Below are positions 24,983 through 33,436 of a stretch of DNA of 33,436 bases, piece after piece. A program made the position numbers and the translations under genes. The DNA lies in the NCBI RefSeq assembly GCF_002902235.1, contig NZ_PPRL01000053.1:1-33436 (forward strand), given 5' to 3'. This DNA comes from Staphylococcus ureilyticus (lineage in GTDB: Bacteria > Bacillota > Bacilli > Staphylococcales > Staphylococcaceae). The notes below the pieces were generated by a model. The model worked only from the letters and a program-made list of their open reading frames with translations, ran no database searches and was not told where the DNA came from. Within the stretch, counting starts at the first letter, position 1; the number at the start of each line of letters is the position of its first letter.

Positions 24983-25560
24983 GTGGATTTGTTAAAACGG
25001 AAAGTTGAGGCAGACGGTGTCGTCATTGATGAGAAGATTTTGAAGGTAGATGGGTTTTTAAATCATCAAATAGACGCAAAGCTGATGCACGACGTAGGAC
25101 TAACGTTTTATAATCAATTTAAAAATGAAGGGATTACTAAAGTATTAACGATTGAAGCATCTGGTATTGCACCAGCAATCATGGCAGCAATGCATTTTGA
25201 TGTACCATGCTTATTTGCTAAAAAGGCAAAGCCTAGCACGTTAACGAAAAATACATATCAAGCTGATATCCATTCATTCACTAAAAATACGACGAGTACT
25301 GTAGTGGTTTCAGATGAATTTTTAGACGAAAATGATCGCGTATTAATTGTTGATGATTTTTTAGCTAATGGTGATGCATCATTAGGCTTAAATGAAATTG
25401 TTCAACAAGCCAATGCTGAAACTGTTGGTGTAGGCATTGTAGTTGAAAAGAGCTTCCAACCAGGCAGAGAACGTTTAGAAACAGCAGGGTTGAAAGTATC
25501 GTCTTTATGTAAAGTTGCTTCTCTAAGTGGAAATAAAGTGACATTTGTTGAGGAACAATC

Positions 25561-25564
<4 letters not shown>
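24983..25564 (+). CDS. xpt: Xanthine phosphoribosyltransferase
   Basis: The 193-residue enzyme joins xanthine and PRPP to XMP. It has the type I phosphoribosyltransferase motif RVLIVDDFLANGDASLG (about 113-129, PRPP-binding loop) and the purine region TIEASGIAPAIMAAM. The C-terminus matches Xpt proteins. It begins with GTG, eight bases after aggagg, and overlaps the pbuX start by the ATGA arrangement. It heads the purine salvage operon controlled by the guanine riboswitch. Confidence 0.96.
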
Positions 25565-28333
<2,769 letters not shown>

Positions 28334-28354
28334 GTTAAAAGGAGATTTAAAGTT

Positions 28355-29896
28355 ATGGAAATGGCGAAAGAGCAAGAGCTCATACTTGTTTTAGATTTTG
28401 GTAGCCAATATAACCAATTAATTACACGTCGTATACGTGAAATGGGTGTGTATAGTGAACTGCACGACCATGAAATCAGCATTGAAGAAATTAAACGCAT
28501 GAATCCGAAAGGGATTATCCTTTCAGGAGGACCAAATTCAGTATATGAAGAGAACTCTTTTACGATTGACCCAGAAATTTACAATTTAGGTATTCCTATT
28601 CTAGGTATTTGTTATGGTATGCAATTAACAACTAAATTGTTAGGTGGCAAAGTTGAACGTGCCAATGAAAGAGAATACGGTAAAGCAGTGATTAATGCGA
28701 AAACGGATGAATTATTCTTCGGACTTCCTGAAGAACAAAATGTTTGGATGAGTCATTCAGATAAAGTGATCGAAATCCCAGAAGGTTTTGAAGTGATTGC
28801 AGATAGTCCAAGCACAAACTATGCAGCAATTGAAGATAAATCACGCCGTATCTATGGTGTTCAATTCCATCCTGAAGTACGTCATACTGAATTTGGTAAC
28901 GATTTATTACGTAACTTCGTACGTCGTGTGTGTGAATGTACTGGTGAATGGTCAATGGAAAACTTTATTGATATTGAAGTTGAAAAAATCCGCGAACTTG
29001 TTGGTGATCGCAAGGTGCTATGTGCAATGAGTGGTGGTGTAGACTCATCTGTTGTTGCTGTATTATTACACAAAGCGATTGGTGACCAATTAACATGTAT
29101 TTTCGTAGACCATGGCTTATTACGTAAAGGTGAAGGCGACATGGTCATGGAACAATTTGGTGAGGGCTTCAACATGAACATCATTCGTGTCGATGCTCAA
29201 GAACGTTTTATGAACAAATTGCAAGGTGTGTCAGATCCGGAACAAAAACGTAAAATCATTGGTAATGAATTCGTTTATGTCTTTGATGATGAAGCATCTA
29301 AGCTAAAAGGTGTTGATTTCTTAGCGCAAGGTACATTGTATACAGACGTTATTGAATCAGGTACAAAAACAGCACAAACGATTAAATCACATCATAATGT
29401 AGGCGGATTGCCTGAAGATATGGAATTCCAATTAATTGAACCTATTAATACATTATTCAAAGATGAGGTACGTGAATTAGGTATCGAATTAGGTATTCCA
29501 GAACACTTAGTATGGAGACAGCCTTTCCCAGGTCCAGGTTTAGGTATTCGTGTGCTGGGTGAAATTACAGAAGATAAACTTGAAATCGTACGCGAATCAG
29601 ATGCGATTTTAAGACAAGTCATTCGTGAAGAAGGTCTTGAACGCGATATATGGCAATACTTCACAGTGTTACCTGGTATTCAATCCGTAGGTGTCATGGG
29701 AGACTACCGGACGTATGATCATACTGTTGGTATTCGCGCAGTGACATCCATTGATGGTATGACAAGTGACTTTGCACGTATTGATTGGGAAGTCTTACAA
29801 AAAATTTCAAGCAGAATCGTTAATGAAGTAGACCACGTTAACCGTGTTGTCTATGATATTACATCTAAGCCCCCAAGTACCATCGAGTGGGAATAA
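28355..29896 (+). CDS. guaA: GMP synthase (glutamine-hydrolysing)
   Basis: The 513-residue two-domain enzyme aminates XMP to GMP. The class I amidotransferase domain has Cys86 in GICYGMQ and GVQFHPEV with the catalytic His/Glu; the ATP pyrophosphatase domain has the P-loop SGGVDSS (about 228-234) and the XMP-binding C-terminal domain ends [10 protein letters not shown] kaggag site precedes the ATG, 21 bases past guaB. The final codons encode the sequence used as attachment site by SaPIbov-type phage satellites, intact here. Confidence 0.98.
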   Translation: MEMAKEQELILVLDFGSQYNQLITRRIREMGVYSELHDHEISIEEIKRMNPKGIILSGGPNSVYEENSFTIDPEIYNLGIPILGICYGMQLTTKLLGGKVERANEREYGKAVINAKTDELFFGLPEEQNVWMSHSDKVIEIPEGFEVIADSPSTNYAAIEDKSRRIYGVQFHPEVRHTEFGNDLLRNFVRRVCECTGEWSMENFIDIEVEKIRELVGDRKVLCAMSGGVDSSVVAVLLHKAIGDQLTCIFVDHGLLRKGEGDMVMEQFGEGFNMNIIRVDAQERFMNKLQGVSDPEQKRKIIGNEFVYVFDDEASKLKGVDFLAQGTLYTDVIESGTKTAQTIKSHHNVGGLPEDMEFQLIEPINTLFKDEVRELGIELGIPEHLVWRQPFPGPGLGIRVLGEITEDKLEIVRESDAILRQVIREEGLERDIWQYFTVLPGIQSVGVMGDYRTYDHTVGIRAVTSIDGMTSDFARIDWEVLQKISSRIVNEVDHVNRVVYDITSKPPSTIEWE

Positions 29897-29897
29897 T
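29881..29897. other. attB-like core of SaPI satellites at the 3' end of guaA
   Basis: catcgagtgggaataat spans the last codons and stop of guaA. By recall SaPIbov1-class islands integrate at the equivalent site in the S. aureus gene (their core contains the reverse of this sequence). No second copy was seen downstream in the window, so only one flank survives. Confidence 0.6.
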
Positions 29898-29910
29898 ATA
29901 TAGAATGATG

Positions 29911-29945
29911 AACCCCCTTAAGTCTTTGGCTTAAGGGGTGTTTTT
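29911..29945 (+). terminator. Terminator of the xpt-guaA operon
   Basis: acccccttaag / cttaaggggt with a T5 tail, 15 bases after the guaA stop. Perfect GC-rich stem. Confidence 0.88.
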
Positions 29946-30091
29946 GTGGTTAAAGGGGGAAGTAAAGAGAAGAATAATCTGTGTATACTTATCTAAAAAC
30001 AGTATATGTAAGACAATTATCATCAAAGGAATGATTCAGGTAGCAAAATGCTCATATACAAGGTTATAACCTATTTAAGAATGAAAAATAG

Positions 30092-30500
30092 CACAACTAT
30101 AACTATGAAGATAAAAATAAGATTATTGATAATGATGTGCTTTCTGCGAATGAGATACTACATTTATTATCTAATGCAGCAGTAGGGGAAGAAACTGAAC
30201 TAAAAGAAGTAGTCACCAAACGTGGTGAATATGTTAAGAATCCAGACACAGGCAAATACAATATCATATACAATGAAAGTGTTGAGATGGTGGAAGTACC
30301 TATTAAGATTAGTGGCCGTTTAAAAGCGCGTGATCTACTTGGCAAATACCACACACTATTTACAGATAAGCATGAACTCACTGGTGATACACCGGTAATC
30401 ATTAATGTAGGTGAGTAGGATGACTGAAGTAGAAGAGAAAATGGATAAGAAGTACCCCAATAGAACTAAAGTTATAGATGATATTCCTTTGGAAGATTAG
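30092..30500 (+). pseudogene. Small-terminase (terS) remnant from a phage satellite
   Basis: A frame beginning after a TAG reads YNYEDKNKIIDNDVLS then the terminase-small-subunit C-terminal region: LSNAAVGEETELKEVVTKRGEYV (about 30162-30230) with KISGRLKARDLLGKYHTLFTDKHEL, a hallmark of staphylococcal phage/SaPI TerS. A TAG at 30416-30418 ends it, but a second frame immediately after (MTEVEEKMDKKYPNR, ending DDIPLED at 30500) supplies the usual acidic TerS tail, so a frameshift/stop has split the gene. The N-terminal DNA-binding half is missing. Next to the guaA attachment site this is best read as the leftover of a SaPI. Confidence 0.78.
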
Positions 30501-30501
30501 A

Positions 30502-30539
30502 AACAAGCCCATTATCAATGATAGTGGGCTTGTTATTTT
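30502..30539 (+). terminator. Terminator after the terS remnant
   Basis: aacaagcccattatca / tgatagtgggcttgtt with T-rich tail, immediately after the last terS frame. Also lies at the end of the minus-strand gene beyond. Confidence 0.8.
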
Positions 30540-31146
30540 AAGTGAGTAAATCAAGTATTAATTTTGATAAATAGTTTTCGACGAATGCTGCTACTATAAA
30601 TAAAGGTAAAGCAATAAAAATGTAAATTTTTATTAAATTAGTTATTGCTAGTTTGATAGAAACATTCTGTTTCTTGTTTTTTCTTAAAAGATTGCTAATC
30701 TTTCTGATAATAGATTGATTTAATTTGAATAGGCTACTAGCAACAAAGCAAAATGCTAATATTTCTATCAAGAAGTGAGGGATTGTAGATATGGTTAGCA
30801 TAATTCCTTTATAATTATCAAAGTTAACTGCAAATCCTAAAGCTATAGCAGGAGAAATTGTTGTACTGATTATATTTAAATAATATAAAAAAGGAATTGG
30901 AATGATAGCTAGTATCAGCATTTGAAAGGGAACTCTAAAGCCATTGTTTAATATATATTCCCAAACTTTTTGTAAACCTTCTGCATTGGCCACATTTTTA
31001 GGTATACCATTAAATATGTTTTTAATGGTTTCAGTAGAAGAACTAAATATAATAGCCAGAATAAAAGTGATGATAAAAATCAATAATGTTATAGCTAAAA
31101 AGCTTAATGTTCTTTTGATATAAGTAGCATCATAAATTTTAAGCAT
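30538..31146 (-). CDS. SpoIIM/DUF95-like membrane protein, copy 1
   Basis: The 202-residue protein has about five membrane helices: an N-terminal one (LSFLAITLLIFIITFILAII), a polar extracytoplasmic-type loop with GLQKVWEYILNNGF, a second helix with the conserved MLILAIIPIPFLYYLN, one with ISPAIALGFAV, then IPHFLIEILAF and a C-terminal pair flanking a KKNKKQN basic loop. The NxGF...P...IPIP...PHxxxE pattern is that of SpoIIM/DUF95 proteins. Similar proteins occur in circular and other bacteriocin clusters, and alone as membrane proteins of unknown role. It reads away from its paralogue at 32849. Ribosome-binding site ggagga on the minus strand. Confidence 0.8.
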   Translation of the reverse strand: MLKIYDATYIKRTLSFLAITLLIFIITFILAIIFSSSTETIKNIFNGIPKNVANAEGLQKVWEYILNNGFRVPFQMLILAIIPIPFLYYLNIISTTISPAIALGFAVNFDNYKGIMLTISTIPHFLIEILAFCFVASSLFKLNQSIIRKISNLLRKNKKQNVSIKLAITNLIKIYIFIALPLFIVAAFVENYLSKLILDLLT

Positions 31147-31400
31147 GTTTCCTCCATTAATAAAGATTGTTTATACAACTAATATCACACTATCAAATAT
31201 TTATTGAAATTTATAGGTGATTCAAATAAAGTACTATAACTTCCACCCATCAGTATCAGTTCTGTTAGGTGGTTTTGTTATTGTTACATTTATTAACTCA
31301 ATTTATATGTATGGACAATATAAGTTATTTTTTGATTATGTTAATATACTTGTGAGTTACACTCAATATTATTAAAAAAGAAAAGTATAAGGAGAAAATT
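31147..31400. other. Intergenic region with a possible 52-codon membrane ORF
   Basis: Between the minus-strand SpoIIM-like gene and the 180-residue gene. It holds a GTG-initiated frame of 52 codons (separate entry). The promoter for the membrane cassette probably lies near 31330-31380, where tacttgtgagttacact and attattaaaa sit. Confidence 0.4.
31217..31375 (+). CDS. Possible 52-residue hydrophobic peptide (low support)
   Basis: A GTG-started frame encodes an aromatic-rich hydrophobic peptide with SVSVLLGGFVIVTFINSIYM as a likely membrane segment and a Tyr-rich tail ending VSYTQYY. The putative ribosome-binding site (atagg) overlaps the start closely. It ends 25 bases before the next gene. 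It might be a small membrane or toxin-like peptide, or noise in AT-rich DNA. Confidence 0.3.
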   Translation: MIQIKYYNFHPSVSVLLGGFVIVTFINSIYMYGQYKLFFDYVNILVSYTQYY

Positions 31401-31943
31401 ATGTTAAGTGGATTGTACGATGTTCTAGGTTTTTTTATTGACCTATTTATGGGAAAGTATTCCCAATTTTATTTAATAGTATTTATATTAATAATTGTGT
31501 TGGCTGCTATAATAGATTTGTTTATATCGATTGGTTCTAAGAAATCAGAAAATAAATTATTATTATTCATTAAGAGTTTAGGTATTCATTTCGTTGGTAT
31601 TATAGTCTTTTGCGGTATTCTGTTATTCATAAATAGGATGTTAACTTTTATACCATTCTTTCATATTAACTCCCAATCAGAAGAGTTAATGGGTTTAACT
31701 GGTATTACATTATATTTATCATTACTTTTTGTATTGTTTGTAGGACAATTTTTCATGAAAATGAGAGGGCATAAATTATTTCATGTTGTAATACAGTTTT
31801 TTATTGCTATAGCTATTTTTTACATAGGAACTTTATTATTAAATTTCTCAGTAGCATTTAACATACCAATTATACTAGCAGATATTGCTATAGTTGTTTT
31901 AATTGGGAATGTATTATTGGAATATATAGAAAAGGTGGATTAG
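31401..31943 (+). CDS. Multi-spanning membrane protein, 180 residues, unknown
   Basis: About five hydrophobic helices fill this 180-residue protein (LIVFILIIVLAAIIDLFI, FVGIIVFCGILLFI, LYLSLLFVLFVGQFF, FFIAIAIFYIGTLLL, IILADIAIVVLIGNVLL), separated by short charged loops (SIGSKKSENK, KMRGHKLFH) with a preceding polar segment SQSEELMG. There is no family motif I recognise. An aaggaga site precedes the ATG. The 25-residue and 87-residue genes follow within a few bases, so the three are presumably one operon. Confidence 0.72.
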   Translation: MLSGLYDVLGFFIDLFMGKYSQFYLIVFILIIVLAAIIDLFISIGSKKSENKLLLFIKSLGIHFVGIIVFCGILLFINRMLTFIPFFHINSQSEELMGLTGITLYLSLLFVLFVGQFFMKMRGHKLFHVVIQFFIAIAIFYIGTLLLNFSVAFNIPIILADIAIVVLIGNVLLEYIEKVD

Positions 31944-31945
31944 TT

Positions 31946-32023
31946 ATGTGGATAGCAATATTTAGTATGTGGTTTTGTATAGGAACGGCATTCTTAGCTA
32001 TTTATTTAAATAAGGAGAAATAA
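31946..32023 (+). CDS. 25-residue membrane peptide
   Basis: A complete frame, ATG to TAA, begins two bases after the upstream gene's stop and encodes one hydrophobic helix (WIAIFSMWFCIGTAFLAIYL) with a short charged tail NKEK. The ribosome-binding site for the next gene (aaggag) lies inside its end, and a gtgg-type site may serve it. Such tiny helices occur as regulators or immunity/toxin peptides; function unknown. Translation is inferred from tight packing and membrane-like composition. Confidence 0.5.
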   Translation: MWIAIFSMWFCIGTAFLAIYLNKEK

Positions 32024-32025
32024 AT

Positions 32026-32289
32026 ATGTCTGCACCTTATGTAGTAATGTTACTACTCACTATAATTGCAGTTACAATGATGATTATTATATGTATGGTT
32101 TTGGATAAATCTATGATATATATGTTTATAATACTTTTTATTCACTCAACACTTTTGTTCATCATTCGCTATTTCTGGCAAAATAAAGAATTTGGAGAAG
32201 CTTTTACAAGATCATTTGACCTCGTTACGATAGCTATCGTAGTTATCTTTACTATTTTGAAATTCAATAAGACTAAATCAAGTGAGTAG
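32026..32289 (+). CDS. Membrane protein, 87 residues, unknown
   Basis: Three hydrophobic segments (YVVMLLLTIIAVTMMIIICMVL, MIYMFIILFIHSTLLFIIRYF, FDLVTIAIVVIFTILKF) are joined by short charged loops (DKS, WQNKEFGEAFTRS). An aaggaga site lies 9 bases before the ATG, inside the preceding mini-ORF. It closes the operon that starts at 31401. No family recognised; the size and three-helix plan fit immunity-type peptides as well as many other small membrane proteins. Confidence 0.68.
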   Translation: MSAPYVVMLLLTIIAVTMMIIICMVLDKSMIYMFIILFIHSTLLFIIRYFWQNKEFGEAFTRSFDLVTIAIVVIFTILKFNKTKSSE

Positions 32290-32580
32290 TGTTAAGATAC
32301 TGTAAATCTTATTGTGCTATTTAATTGCGTATAATATAATTGTGCATGAAGTTCCTCCAGAACTTTATCCCTTAGGGTTCCTTCGGGGACGCTTCACAAA
32401 TTAAAATATCACCTTCTTATTTATAATTGTGTTATTTTATGAAATCACTCTAACTATTTTTATAGTTAATTCAAAACTGCTCGGGCAGGCACTTATGTGC
32501 TCGCCCTATTTTTATGTGTTAATATCAAATATTATACAATCAGTAATAAATTGATTTTAATATCACAAAGGAGTGTTATT
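32290..32580. other. Intergenic region with a GC-rich structured element and a terminator
   Basis: A GC-rich island of small nested hairpins (agttcctccagaact and tcccttagggttccttcgggga, 32347-32397) stands out from its AT-rich surroundings, preceded by tataatataat. It could be a small RNA or a leader. Then comes a terminator at 32483-32513. Confidence 0.4.
32483..32513 (+). terminator. Hairpin terminator
   Basis: gggcaggcac / gtgctcgccc with one mismatch and one wobble around ttat, followed by tattttt. It ends whatever is transcribed from about 32330. Confidence 0.65.
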
Positions 32581-32583
32581 GAT

Positions 32584-32778
32584 TTGAAAAGGAAGGGTGA
32601 ACTAGATCAAGGATTTATTATGCCAACTATGTTAAATGTATTTTCTTACTTGGACTTATTTTCATCTCACAATTAGAAAATTTATTTATATTAATACCTT
32701 ATGTTCTTGTAATGGGAGTAAATGTAGTTTATTTAGTTGTTAAGTCTATGAAAGTTAGAAATGACCGAAGATTATAAA
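32584..32778 (+). pseudogene. Frameshifted small membrane-protein ORF
   Basis: A TTG start with an aaaggag site gives MKRKGELDQGFIMPTMLNVF and a stop at 32676. Another frame runs on from about 32603 with RIYYANYVKCIFLLGLIFI, ENLFILIPYVLVMGVNVVYL and VVKSMKVRNDRRL before its stop at 32778, forming two hydrophobic helices. A single base change near 32605 would join them into about 64 residues, so a frameshift is likely. Family not recognised. Confidence 0.4.
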
Positions 32779-32848
32779 AGGTTTGTTTTATTAATAGTAT
32801 GTTAGTATACGGTTTGTTATGAACTATATAAAATATAAGGAGAAGATT

Positions 32849-33436
32849 ATGTTATCCATTGAAAAAAGTTTTATGAAAAGGGCTAATAAATTTTTCATAT
32901 TTACTGTAGGTATAACTGTAGCAATTATTTTCATATTTTACATTCTTGGCTTGATGATAGATGATTTTAGCGATTTTTCAAAAGCTAGTATAAATGACGA
33001 GCACAAATTTAAACTAGTAGGTTTATTTACATATTTTTTTAATAATGGGTTCATTTTACCTTTCATAATGCTGATACTTGCTATTATACCAATACCATTT
33101 TTATATTATTTGAACATGCTATCAACTGTTTTTTCATTAGGTATGTTAATTGGCATACACTTTGCATATAATTTCACGGATGGAATAAGGCTGTTTCTTG
33201 GGTTTTTGCCGCATCTATTAATTGAAATTTATAGTTCAAGCTTAATGCTTTCAATACTTTATGTTATTAACAAAGTTATTATTAGTAAGTTAATGAATTT
33301 ATTCAGAAAAAAACCTATTAAAATGAAACCAATTTACATAATATTAATTGACAGCATTAAAAGCTATATTCTTTATTATTTACCAATTGTATTACTAGCA
33401 GCAATAATGGAAACTTATGTTTCACCTCTTTGGTAT
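32849..33436 (+). CDS. SpoIIM/DUF95-like membrane protein, copy 2, cut by window end
   Basis: At least 196 codons from an ATG preceded by ataaggaga; the frame is still open at the window edge. It is a clear paralogue of the minus-strand protein at 30538-31146: both share NNGF, the segment MLILAIIPIPFLYYLN, a P-H-LIEI region and a Lys-rich cytoplasmic loop, with about the same helix plan. Being on the other strand at the far end of the cassette, the pair forms an inverted duplication around the small membrane genes. Same uncertain role as copy 1. Confidence 0.8.
   Translation, partial: MLSIEKSFMKRANKFFIFTVGITVAIIFIFYILGLMIDDFSDFSKASINDEHKFKLVGLFTYFFNNGFILPFIMLILAIIPIPFLYYLNMLSTVFSLGMLIGIHFAYNFTDGIRLFLGFLPHLLIEIYSSSLMLSILYVINKVIISKLMNLFRKKPIKMKPIYIILIDSIKSYILYYLPIVLLAAIMETYVSPLWY

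Overview
The window is low-GC Firmicutes DNA that I read as a Staphylococcus chromosome, from the S. aureus relatives but probably not S. aureus itself. AhpC, AhpF, NfrA, TcyP, Xpt, PbuX, GuaB and GuaA are in the order I recall for S. aureus. However, AhpF differs clearly from the S. aureus protein as I remember it, a large KatE-type catalase sits beside ahpCF, and a pfoR-sdaAB-sdaAA serine-catabolism operon lies between nfrA and tcyP. The species call is inference from recall.

Layout. 0.1-4.5 kb: a poly-gamma-glutamate-hydrolase-like membrane-anchored protein, an SRPBCC protein, the redox regulator hypR followed by merA broken by an in-frame TAA, a 58-aa membrane protein, and a GNAT acetyltransferase also broken by an in-frame TAA. 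5.0-5.8 kb: a guanidine-I (ykkC) riboswitch with a terminator in front of a paired SMR exporter (ykkC/ykkD type). 6-9 kb: a LysE-type exporter, a DUF4870-like protein, a histidine phosphatase, a small membrane protein and a lipoprotein. 9.2-15.9 kb: a peroxide-defence block of ahpC-ahpF (with a PerR box), a membrane-tethered XRE regulator, katE and nfrA. 16.9-21.4 kb: pfoR-sdaAB-sdaAA with a probable cre site, then the cystine importer tcyP. 22-24.4 kb: an HTH/coiled-coil protein, a GNAT-like protein and a general-stress-like protein. 24.6-29.9 kb: a guanine riboswitch and the xpt-pbuX-guaB-guaA purine salvage/GMP operon.

The end of guaA is a known attachment region for SaPI-type phage satellites. 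Just past it lies a broken small-terminase gene, so this looks like the scar of a lost island. The last 3 kb is an accessory membrane-protein cassette: two paralogous SpoIIM/DUF95-like proteins face outward in opposite orientations around a 180-aa membrane protein, a 25-residue membrane peptide, an 87-aa membrane protein and a small frameshifted ORF. No ATPase or recognisable toxin is visible before the window ends, so the function is open. DUF95 proteins are recurrent members of circular-bacteriocin clusters, and this is the part most likely to hold something undescribed.

A recurring theme is gene decay. There are two clean nonsense mutations (merA, GNAT), a broken terS, a small frameshifted ORF near the end, and four intergenic stretches that still read as protein in one or two frames (about 5.8, 8.2, 21.6 and 24.6-24.9 kb). 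The last of these lies antisense to the guanine riboswitch. All calls come from reading the sequence; no database search was run.
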